NCBI GenBank assembly: GCA_007116605.1
Contig: SKID01000316.1
Coordinates: 1 to 6,197, forward strand
Reading direction: 5' to 3'
Length of the DNA stretch: 6,197 nt
Source: Tissierellia bacterium
Lineage (GTDB): Bacteria > Bacillota > Clostridia > Tissierellales > Dethiosulfatibacteraceae
Shown here piece after piece: positions 1 to 5,289 of this stretch. The position numbers were made by a program, and so were the translations under genes. Below the pieces are notes generated by a model, which was given only the letters and a program-made list of their open reading frames with translations, was not told where the DNA came from and made no database searches. The first letter of the stretch is position 1; each line of letters opens with the position of its first letter.

Positions 1-1
1 A

Positions 2-373
2 TCGAAAAAGACACTTCCAAAGAGCAAGCTAGGAGAAGCTATCAAGTATTCTCTTAATCAGTGGGATTCATTCGTTGTTTTCCTTGAAGATGGCAGATTA
101 AGCTGCGAAAACAATCTTGCCGAGCGGGGGCTAAAACCATTTGTACTGGCGAGAAAGAATTTTTTGTTTGCAAAATCTTCAAAAGGAGCCACTGCCAGTG
201 GCATATGCTTTAGCATTATCGAAACCGCTAAAGTCAATGGTTTAATTCCACATCAGTATCTTAATTTTTTATTTGAAAGGCTTCCAAACATAGATTTAGA
301 TAATCTAGAGGCTTTGGATGCTTGTTTACCGTGGTCAGAAACTTTGCCTGAAGAAGTTAAGAGGAAAATTTAA
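2..373 (+). CDS. IS66-family transposase, C-terminal part (5' end outside window)
   Basis: This frame is open from the first bases of the window and gives 123 residues ending at a TAA. It matches the C-terminal part of IS66 transposases, the DDE enzymes that cut and join the ends of the element. Visible landmarks, counted from the first codon, are LEDGRL (28-33), ENNLAER (36-42, holding the Glu usually taken as the last acidic residue of the DDE triad), the PFVLARKNFLF block (46-56), the IETAKVNGL helix (73-81), YLNFLFERLP (86-95) and the terminal LPW (109-111). An internal ATG at 164 would drop the ENNLAER motif, so it is not the true start. The usual protein is roughly 500 residues, so about three quarters lies upstream of the window. 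Nothing in the visible part is broken. Whether the whole element is active cannot be judged here. Confidence 0.93.
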   Translation, partial: SKKTLPKSKLGEAIKYSLNQWDSFVVFLEDGRLSCENNLAERGLKPFVLARKNFLFAKSSKGATASGICFSIIETAKVNGLIPHQYLNFLFERLPNIDLDNLEALDACLPWSETLPEEVKRKI

Positions 374-390
374 AAACCAAATGACTAATT

Positions 391-420
391 AAAATCGTCT
401 CTTCATGAGGCGGTTTTTTT
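391..420 (+). terminator. Hairpin terminator after the IS66 transposase
   Basis: A nine-pair stem, aatcgtctc (393-401) against gaggcggtt (407-415) with two G-T wobbles and a five-base loop, runs into a run of T ending at 420. It sits 17 bases after the transposase stop and has the form of a rho-independent terminator. It lies close to where the IS66 right end should be and may overlap the terminal inverted repeat, but the left end is not in the window, so the exact element boundary cannot be fixed. Confidence 0.7.
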
Positions 421-430
421 AATATTGTCA

Positions 431-1093
431 ATGTGCACTAGAATTTACGCTTACGATAAAAATAAAAAAAATGGAAATAAAGAATATGGAGATTATATAA
501 ATTGGAAAGAAATAATAAAAAAAGCTAAACAGGATAATAAAAACATACTTTTCATTACAAGTGAAAAAAAAGAAGACTGGTTTTTAATAAAAGGCGGAGA
601 ACTAGTAAAACCTAGACCAGAGCTTATAACTGAGTTTCACAACGATACTGATAAGTTAATATACATCTACAGAACAGATATATTCTTCATGAAGGCCAAA
701 GAAGTATATAAAATCAATACCATTGATGAGAGTGTCATAGAAGAGATTAAGGAAAGTAACAAGGATAGATCCAAGTATGAAGATGAAATTATTACCAAGA
801 TTAAGTACTTGAGCAAGCTAGAAGAATTCATAAGATTAAAAGATTTAGATAAGCAGGATGAGTTTAATAAATCAGGATACCTAAATGTAAATAATAAATT
901 TATTTTACAACTGAAGCATTTAGATAAAAAAAGCGAGCAATGGCTTAATAAGCTTAATGATTTAAGGGAAAATGGAGAACTAACAGAGGAAGAAAAATCT
1001 TATATATATTTTAAGCTAGACAGTATTAATGACGATAAAATTGATATTTATAACAAGATGAAGGGGATAATAGAAAGAGACAATTTAGAATAA
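431..1093 (+). pseudogene. PIN-like domain protein (PIN_8/DUF4935 type), N-terminus lost at IS66 junction
   Basis: The open frame encodes about 220 residues and starts almost directly after the IS66 terminator. Its first 90 residues match the second half of the PIN-like domain seen in PIN_8/DUF4935 proteins. Counting from the ATG at 431, these are YGDYINW (19-25, with a likely metal-binding Asp21), ILFITSEKKEDW (39-50, with Asp49), KPRPELITEF (60-69) and the IYIYRTDIF strand (77-85). The rest is charged, Lys/Glu-rich and probably helical. Full family members are much longer and carry the first conserved Asp of the PIN active site in an N-terminal part that is absent here. Neither the TTG at 425 nor the ATG at 431 has a ribosome binding site, and a terminator lies immediately upstream, so expression is doubtful. 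The simplest reading is a nuclease-like gene truncated by an IS66 insertion or a later deletion. The family call is from motif memory. Confidence 0.72.
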
Positions 1094-1205
1094 AGAGCAT
1101 AGTAATAATATGTGGGTTTAAAGCTTATAGTAAATCATTGTTGATTAGAAATACTGATTTGGCGATTGATAGAAATCATTTTGTTTTGTCTAATTTGCCA
1201 AGTAT

Positions 1206-1234
1206 TTGACACTAAATATACAATTACTTATAAT
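1206..1234 (+). promoter_or_regulatory. Consensus sigma-A/sigma-70 promoter
   Basis: A perfect -35 box TTGACA (1206-1211) and a perfect -10 box TATAAT (1229-1234) are separated by exactly 17 bases. Transcription would start near 1241, leaving a leader of about 40 bases before the ATG at 1280. It is the only full-consensus promoter I found in the window. It implies strong, housekeeping-factor expression of the 176-aa gene, and possibly of the genes after it, since no clear terminator follows. Confidence 0.85.
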
Positions 1235-1269
1235 GACGCTAACATGTTAAAAGAGATGCCAAAAATATT

Positions 1270-1275
1270 GGGGGG
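1270..1275 (+). promoter_or_regulatory. G-run ribosome binding site that fixes the start at 1280
   Basis: Six consecutive G residues lie four bases before the ATG at 1280. They can pair with the CCUCC of 16S rRNA, with a G-U wobble. The in-frame starts further upstream (ATA/ATT-type codons near 1166, ATG at 1250) lie before or just after the promoter and lack such a site, so 1280 is preferred. Similar G runs precede the starts at 1846 and 2093. Confidence 0.7.
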
Positions 1276-1279
1276 TATT

Positions 1280-1810
1280 ATGGGTTTGTTTAACAAGAAT
1301 AAAAGCAAGAATAAATATGTTGAACTATACGAAGAATACTATTTGGACTCACTTAACAGGTTAAATGGACTAACAATAGCTGTTAATCCAGAATGGGAAC
1401 TTCTACCGTTCTTGGCAGTAATATGTGATTTTGCTTGTACTAGGGCTAGGAAAGACAATAGGGAGATTATGGGCAGCATTATGGAACACGTTCGAAAAAA
1501 ATACATAAAGAACCAGGAAGAAATGGATGTGTTTTTAGATAGGATAGAACTATATATGAAAACAGTTAATGGTGGGAAATTACGAGCTGAATGGCTATTT
1601 GGAAAAGTAGAGGGCATTAATAGAAACGCTGTTATTGACAGTTGTATAGTGTTGGGGGATATTTTGGCGAATCCAAGTTGTGCTGATGACTATGAAAAAG
1701 CACCATTATTGATTCATGGAATATCTGATGTATTTCCATTTAGCAATTTGTTTAATTCTCATTTCTATCCTATGATGGTGGAGTTCCATAATAAAATATA
1801 CAGAGCATAG
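1280..1810 (+). CDS. Hypothetical protein, 176 aa, cytosolic, mostly helical
   Basis: I do not recognise this protein. The start at 1280 follows from the consensus promoter and the G-run ribosome binding site just upstream. The frame is open further 5', but that extension would begin before the predicted transcription start. The protein opens with a short basic stretch (MGLFNKNKSKNK) and continues with segments that look like amphipathic helices. Features include an aromatic cluster YVELYEEYYLDSL (13-25), a hydrophobic stretch PFLAVICDFAC (43-53) too short and too polar at its flanks for a membrane span, and the C-terminal VFPFSNLFNSHFYP (151-164). There is no signal peptide and no catalytic motif that I can name. 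It is the first gene of a loose same-strand cluster with the 28-codon frame and the 181-aa gene. Small unannotated proteins in such a setting could be immunity or accessory proteins, but nothing in the sequence proves it. Confidence 0.75.
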   Translation: MGLFNKNKSKNKYVELYEEYYLDSLNRLNGLTIAVNPEWELLPFLAVICDFACTRARKDNREIMGSIMEHVRKKYIKNQEEMDVFLDRIELYMKTVNGGKLRAEWLFGKVEGINRNAVIDSCIVLGDILANPSCADDYEKAPLLIHGISDVFPFSNLFNSHFYPMMVEFHNKIYRA

Positions 1811-1845
1811 GCATCTAATCAGGTTCTTTTTATTGGGGTGATTAC

Positions 1846-1932
1846 ATGAATTACATAGAATCAATATGTGACAATTTATTAGTGTATAGATCTCAAATTA
1901 CTTCAAGGACCATCAAAAATTTTAAGATTTAA
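1846..1932 (+). CDS. Possible small protein, 28 aa, or start of a decayed gene
   Basis: An ATG preceded by a GGGG ribosome binding site (1835-1838, seven bases upstream) opens a 28-codon frame, MNYIESICDNLLVYRSQITS and eight more residues, ending in TAA. The good ribosome binding site and the position between two real genes argue for translation. The short length and the stop-rich sequence after it argue that it is the surviving 5' end of a longer gene. One frame change near 1926 lengthens the reading by about 15 codons before further stops. I recognise no family. Confidence 0.35.
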   Translation: MNYIESICDNLLVYRSQITSRTIKNFKI

Positions 1933-2092
1933 GTAACAAATCCTTAATTATATTTAGTTTAATGATATTTTAAATGAATGATTGTTTTCTGGCAATTGCT
2001 TAAGACAAATGCTAGAATACTACAACGTAAACAAACAATAAATTCAGTAATGACAAGCTTTACCATCATCTAAAATACTACACGGGGGTTCA
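1933..2092. other. AT-rich intergenic stretch without a supported gene
   Basis: Together with the 28-codon frame this makes about 280 bases between the two hypothetical genes. Stops occur in all frames. A 31-codon frame (1978-2073) has no ribosome binding site. No consensus promoter is visible. The closest is TTGCTT at 1996 followed 16 bases later by TACTAC, which is weak. It may be decayed coding sequence or the leader of the gene at 2093. Confidence 0.5.
2012..2082 (+). repeat. Pair of 13-bp direct repeats upstream of the 181-aa gene
   Basis: The sequence ctagaatactaca (2012-2024) recurs as ctaaaatactaca (2070-2082), 12 of 13 bases the same and 58 bases apart. The second copy ends just before the ribosome binding site of the gene at 2093. 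It could be an operator-like pair or a chance match in AT-rich DNA. Confidence 0.3.
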
Positions 2093-2638
2093 ATGATGAA
2101 ACTAACTGACTTGTTTAAGGCATTTAAAAGCGGGACTACTGAAGGGGGAAATTACAGATATATAGCCGAAAATGTAGCTACTATTTACTACATTATACAG
2201 AATTCAGAATTTGGGAAAAAGCTTACAGAAAAACAATTACTGGCAGGAACAGCACTCATTGACTTAATGCCTTATATACAAAATCAAACCATAAGAGCAG
2301 TTGAGTTATCAGATGCATTATTACAAGCTGATGTTGGAGAGGTAAGTATATCGTTTTTTAGCAAACGTCATTCGGATATGTTCGAACAATATCCTAATAA
2401 GAAATTAGTAAATCTTGTAATGCAGCTGGAAGCAATGATTTTTAGAGCAGATTCAAATATGAGTAATCAAGTCATCGTGGATGCAGTAATTGGTAATAAA
2501 AGTGTAATTCAAAACGCAATAGAAAAAGTATTGTTAGAAGGCAAAGAAGGAAAATGTTACTCAACCATATTAAGTCGGGTCACTGATTATATAAACGATG
2601 AAGGGTTCCAACAAGCTGTGTTAGCCTATAAGAATTAA
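2093..2638 (+). CDS. Hypothetical protein, 181 aa
   Basis: I do not recognise this protein. Translation starts at one of two adjacent ATG codons (2093 or 2096). A GGGGG run at 2084-2088 supports either; 2093 is given, and 2096 would make a 180-aa protein. The sequence looks soluble and largely helical. There is no signal peptide, membrane span or obvious catalytic motif. Regions with some character are an N-terminal MKLTDLFKAFKSG segment, the hydrophobic helices around YRYIAENVATIYYII (22-36) and LLAGTALIDLMPYI (49-62), and a C-terminal part beginning near 145 that includes CYSTILSRVTDYI (155-167). It resembles the 176-aa gene upstream in size, helical character and ribosome binding site style, but I see no clear sequence similarity between them. 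The nuclease gene begins 87 bases later, so the two may share a transcript, but no functional link is visible. Confidence 0.78.
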   Translation: MMKLTDLFKAFKSGTTEGGNYRYIAENVATIYYIIQNSEFGKKLTEKQLLAGTALIDLMPYIQNQTIRAVELSDALLQADVGEVSISFFSKRHSDMFEQYPNKKLVNLVMQLEAMIFRADSNMSNQVIVDAVIGNKSVIQNAIEKVLLEGKEGKCYSTILSRVTDYINDEGFQQAVLAYKN

Positions 2639-2652
2639 ACACGCATTCTATA

Positions 2653-2680
2653 ATACTCCGGTGCGATTTTTGCGATATTA
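2653..2680 (+). mobile_element. Possible remnant of an insertion-sequence end (IS21-like motif)
   Basis: The 12 bases atactccggtgc (2653-2664) recur exactly at 5212-5223, in both places followed by a T-rich run, GCG and an AT-rich tail. I associate this pattern, GGTGC then TTTT-GCG-TTAAT, with the repeated transposase-binding sites at ends of IS21-family elements in Firmicutes. That link is from memory and is uncertain. No IS21 genes are present, and the copy here is a single, diverged unit just upstream of the nuclease gene. Confidence 0.3.
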
Positions 2681-2725
2681 GTTTTTTGTGTAATAGTACA
2701 TCCGATAGGAAGAAGGTGATTTCTT

Positions 2726-3694
2726 ATGGACACAATCAAATTGCGCGAAACAATAACGCGCATAAAAGAATCAACCGAACATCGAAAAGAAACAGATGAA
2801 TCAGGAAAAGATATATCAGTTATCATATCAAGCATTAGGCATGCTTACATAAGGGGTGACAATACCCAGTTAAAGAATACCATTATCAAGATTAAAAACA
2901 GCTTTCTATTAAACTGGCGTAAAGAACAGATTCCTTTTGTCGCCTCGGTAGTTAACAGGATAGATTTAAAAAGCGGCATTCCACTGCCTATCTTATCCAT
3001 CTGTGGAAAAGGAACACAAGAGATTAGATTCACCAAGTATTTATCATACTTTCTTGATCAGAATAAACAACACGGATTACAGGATAGATTATTAGAGGTG
3101 ATACTGAATCCAGAATGCAAACGTTTAGGACTAGGCGAAGACTGGCAAATAGGGTGTGAAGTTATTCCGGAAATCAAATTAGGCGAGGTTTCAAGCGGAA
3201 TAGGATCTGTTGGTTGCTTCGCGGACATTGGAATTGTCGGGAATGATTATTTGATAGTAATTGAGCAAAAGATTCTTAGTAATGAAAGCAATCATCCTAA
3301 TTCTGAGTTAAATCAGTTAAGAAGATATAATGTAGCTTTAGAGAATAATGAAGATTTTAAACATAAGAAGCATATAAAAATCTATTTAACGCCTCATAGA
3401 AAGAATAGCAATAGTATTTCCGGTTGGATCAACCTGACACACGGTGATATAATCAATAGGGGACTGGTTCTCTTGAAATCATCGGATTTACCTAAAACCG
3501 GCAAAGAAAACTTGTTAAGATTGTTGATTGACTTGGCAGTCGGCCCTTATGAGATGGTGGAAGATATAGTCGATGAGATTAACGTTCTGGGTAATAGAAT
3601 AATAACCGAAGAGTTTAACCTTTCAACTTTTATTCGGTTTAGAAGATTAATAGATGATAATAGGCAGTTTATTGAGTTGCTGATGGAGGGATAG
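2726..3694 (+). CDS. PD-(D/E)XK nuclease-family protein (PDDEXK_4-like), 322 aa
   Basis: This is most likely a DNA-cleaving enzyme of the PD-(D/E)XK superfamily, which includes many restriction and anti-phage nucleases. The core is in the middle of the protein. QEIRFTKYLSYFLDQNKQHG (98-117) is the typical opening helix with its HG. ADIGI (166-170) gives catalytic Asp167. LIVIEQKI (176-183) gives the E-x-K pair Glu180 and Lys182. NQLRRY (196-201) is the following helix motif and IKIYLTP (217-223) the next strand. Glu145 could be a further acidic ligand. The first 85 residues are charged and helical and may be a regulatory or binding part. The start has a good ribosome binding site (AGAAGGTGAT, about 2711-2720). 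All key residues are present, so the enzyme looks intact. It is followed after 3 bp by a partner gene. The target (phage DNA, modified DNA, RNA) cannot be told from sequence. Confidence 0.8.
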   Translation: MDTIKLRETITRIKESTEHRKETDESGKDISVIISSIRHAYIRGDNTQLKNTIIKIKNSFLLNWRKEQIPFVASVVNRIDLKSGIPLPILSICGKGTQEIRFTKYLSYFLDQNKQHGLQDRLLEVILNPECKRLGLGEDWQIGCEVIPEIKLGEVSSGIGSVGCFADIGIVGNDYLIVIEQKILSNESNHPNSELNQLRRYNVALENNEDFKHKKHIKIYLTPHRKNSNSISGWINLTHGDIINRGLVLLKSSDLPKTGKENLLRLLIDLAVGPYEMVEDIVDEINVLGNRIITEEFNLSTFIRFRRLIDDNRQFIELLMEG

Positions 3695-3697
3695 CAT

Positions 3698-4216
3698 ATG
3701 GAAAAGTTGTCGGAAGCTGGAATTTTATATCTAACTGATTACCAAATACTCAACGAAGCAATGAAGGAAGTAGAGAGATTTTTAGATTCAATAGTTGAAG
3801 AAGTCAATATTATTGTATCTAGCAGGATAGTGGAAATTGGTTCGGATAAAATAAGGATTGACTTATGGGAGAATCAATCATCAAAAGGACATTTGCAAGT
3901 ATCTTTTGTAGGTCTCATAGATAGTGAACTGGTGAGGCGGGGAAAAGTAGATATTTATCTTACTTACAAGGATATTCGAAATTTGGACAGTGTTTCACCA
4001 ATGTCAGCTAGAGTATCTGTGTGGTCACCAAATATTGCTTCAAAATTGGAGAAAGTATTAAAGAAAAAATCAGTGGACAAATTAGGGATAGATATTTATG
4101 AGTCTGTTATTATAGAATTTGACCTTAATAATTCTATGGCAACAGCACAGAGGATTGCCGATGAAGTGCTAAGCAAATGTGACACAATAGTAAGCTTGTT
4201 GGAAGAAATACAATGA
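3698..4216 (+). CDS. Hypothetical partner of the PD-(D/E)XK nuclease, 172 aa
   Basis: I do not recognise this protein. It starts 3 bp after the nuclease stop, with a GGAGGG ribosome binding site (3685-3690) inside the end of the nuclease gene, so the two are almost certainly co-translated. The sequence suggests an alpha/beta fold: N-terminal helices around YQILNEAMKEVERFLDSIVE (15-34), then beta-like stretches DKIRIDLWEN (50-59), HLQVSFVGLI (65-74), KVDIYLTYKDI (83-93) and ARVSVWSP (104-111), a Lys-rich segment, another strand ESVIIEFDL (135-143), and a C-terminal helix ending LLEEIQ. No membrane span, signal peptide or known catalytic motif is visible. The tight coupling fits a specificity subunit, inhibitor or immunity partner, all of which are inferences. 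The frame stays open for 27 codons after the TGA, so the protein may be shortened (see the tail at 4217-4356). Confidence 0.75.
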   Translation: MEKLSEAGILYLTDYQILNEAMKEVERFLDSIVEEVNIIVSSRIVEIGSDKIRIDLWENQSSKGHLQVSFVGLIDSELVRRGKVDIYLTYKDIRNLDSVSPMSARVSVWSPNIASKLEKVLKKKSVDKLGIDIYESVIIEFDLNNSMATAQRIADEVLSKCDTIVSLLEEIQ

Positions 4217-4356
4217 AGCGTTTTAAAATCAAAATTTGATGTCATCTGTGAAAGATTAAACTTTATTGGCCAAATTGTGACCTTGGAATTAAAGGAGTAG
4301 AATTTAAACGAGAATCTGCCTTTTTTACTGTGAAAGTTAAATGTACAAAACATTAA
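4217..4356 (+). pseudogene. Decayed in-frame tail after the 172-aa gene
   Basis: After the TGA at 4214-4216 the same frame continues open for 27 codons (SVLKSKFDVICERLNFIGQI and seven more) to a TAG at 4298. Moving one base back at the AAA of 4291-4293 continues it as VEFKRESAFFTVKVKCTKH, ending in TAA at 4354-4356. The combined reading has the look of real protein, with alternating hydrophobic strands, and it fills most of the gap before the next gene. It may be the original C-terminus of the 172-aa protein lost to a nonsense mutation and a one-base deletion, or the relic of a separate small gene. Chance open frame in AT-rich DNA is not excluded. Confidence 0.4.
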
Positions 4357-4390
4357 TATTAAAAATTAAAACTACACAGGAGATTGGCAG

Positions 4391-5177
4391 ATGCTAACAG
4401 TAACAGAGAAAATAAAGGACTTATTAAAAAACAAACAAGAAGTATTATTGCAGGCGGATGGTTCCACGAATAATAAAGAAAATGGGATCTGTTTTGATGG
4501 TATAGTCGATGAGACTTGCTTTAATAAACAGCTTAAGAAGGTTTTTTTTTGCTTAAAGAAACAAACGGAAATGATGATAAAGGGCGAGAACCGGAAAGCT
4601 ATAATGAGTGGGACTATAGAAGTTGGCTACAACATCAACAGGCAAATAACGAACCTGGAGATGATAAGAACAGCCAGAAATTTTATTATAAAACATTTAT
4701 AATGTTTGTATGTGGTTAGATGTTTTCTATGACACGCTTGAAGGAAAACAAATCTCGTGTGATCAATATATGGAAAGCGAACGCTTCAATACTGATATAC
4801 TTAGAAAAAATCTCAACAAAACTGCAATCGTCAATTTAAAAAAACATGGGGTGGCGCCTCAACAGACTGTAAGAAGTTGACAAGCTATTTACAAAGTGAA
4901 GAAGTTCGTGAAGTTTTACGCGAAGAAATAAAACTTATTAACCCAGATGTTGTACTATGCGGTGGTGCTGATGGGTCTGTGTTTGAAAGTGCAAATATGA
5001 TTTTCGGCGGTGAAATGCAAAAAAAATGCAGTTAGCGACGATCATAGCGTGAAATATTTCTGCACAGACAACACTGTTTTTCTTCGATTCTATCATCCAT
5101 CCGCCCGTAAACAGAGCAAGTAACTTCATGACTATAGTAAGGCAATTTTTAATGCGCTCCATACTATGCAAAAATGA
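4391..5177 (+). pseudogene. Decayed uracil-DNA-glycosylase-like gene, four frameshifts and one nonsense codon
   Basis: A ribosome binding site (AGGAG, 4378-4382) and ATG at 4391 start a frame that normal calling ends at 4702. The protein clearly continues in other frames: VFFLLKETNGNDDKG after the T9 run (4542-4550), then FYYKTF, a shift at TTT (4696-4698), MWLDVFYDTLEGKQIS, INLKK-type AIVNLKK, a shift at A7 (4838-4844), TWGGASTD and INPDVVLCGG, a shift at A8 (5019-5026), then VFLRFYHPSAR and an in-frame TAA at 5121 (probably from CAA), ending at TGA 5175-5177. Undoing these lesions gives about 262 residues. The order of conserved pieces (an N-terminal LLKETN strand-loop, NPDVVLCGG, and a late HPSA) resembles the uracil-DNA glycosylase superfamily, whose HPS loop contacts DNA. 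The family assignment is tentative. That one protein has been broken up is well supported. Confidence 0.75.
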
Positions 5178-5211
5178 AGCAGTGCACTTAAAGAAAACAA
5201 GTTATTCGATC

Positions 5212-5260
5212 ATACTCCGGTGCACCTTTTGGCGTTAATCTATACCTTTTAGCGTTAATC
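5212..5260 (+). repeat. 20-bp-period repeat, possible IS21-like element end
   Basis: Two units, accttttggcgttaatc (5224-5240) and accttttagcgttaatc (5244-5260), differ at one base in 17 and are spaced 20 bases apart. They are preceded by atactccggtgc (5212-5223), which also occurs at 2653. Repeats spaced by about two helix turns suit a transposase binding site, and IS21-family ends are known to carry several such repeats. The recognisable recombinase sequence begins about 35 bases further on, so this may mark the junction where an element inserted into, and helped truncate, the recombinase gene. No IS21 transposase genes are present. Confidence 0.4.
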
Positions 5261-5289
5261 AAATATCGCCAAATTGTATCAAACTTTGA

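Noticed and set aside
1166..1279. Longer 5' version of the 176-aa gene beginning near 1166
   Set aside because: The extension runs through the consensus promoter, and the extra residues would precede the predicted transcription start. The ATG at 1280 has the strong ribosome binding site.
1339..1617. Minus-strand open frame of 92 codons inside the 176-aa gene
   Set aside because: It lies wholly within a better-supported plus-strand gene, shows no recognisable domain, and has no ribosome binding site evidence.
1978..2073. 31-codon plus-strand frame in the gap before the 181-aa gene
   Set aside because: It has no ribosome binding site, no protein-like pattern and a length expected by chance.
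4096..4353. Minus-strand open frame of 85 codons over the end of the 172-aa gene and the following gap
   Set aside because: It overlaps a supported gene, and the plus-strand reading of the gap looks more protein-like. The minus-strand product is low-complexity, rich in Ser, Phe and Lys.
4542..5026. Programmed ribosomal frameshifting as the explanation of the frame changes
   Set aside because: Four shifts plus an in-frame TAA in one gene are far beyond known programmed cases, and the shift at 4696 is at a run of only three T.
5224..5260. Repeat units considered as a CRISPR array
   Set aside because: There are only two units of 17 bases with 3-base gaps, so no spacer-sized intervals and no further copies.
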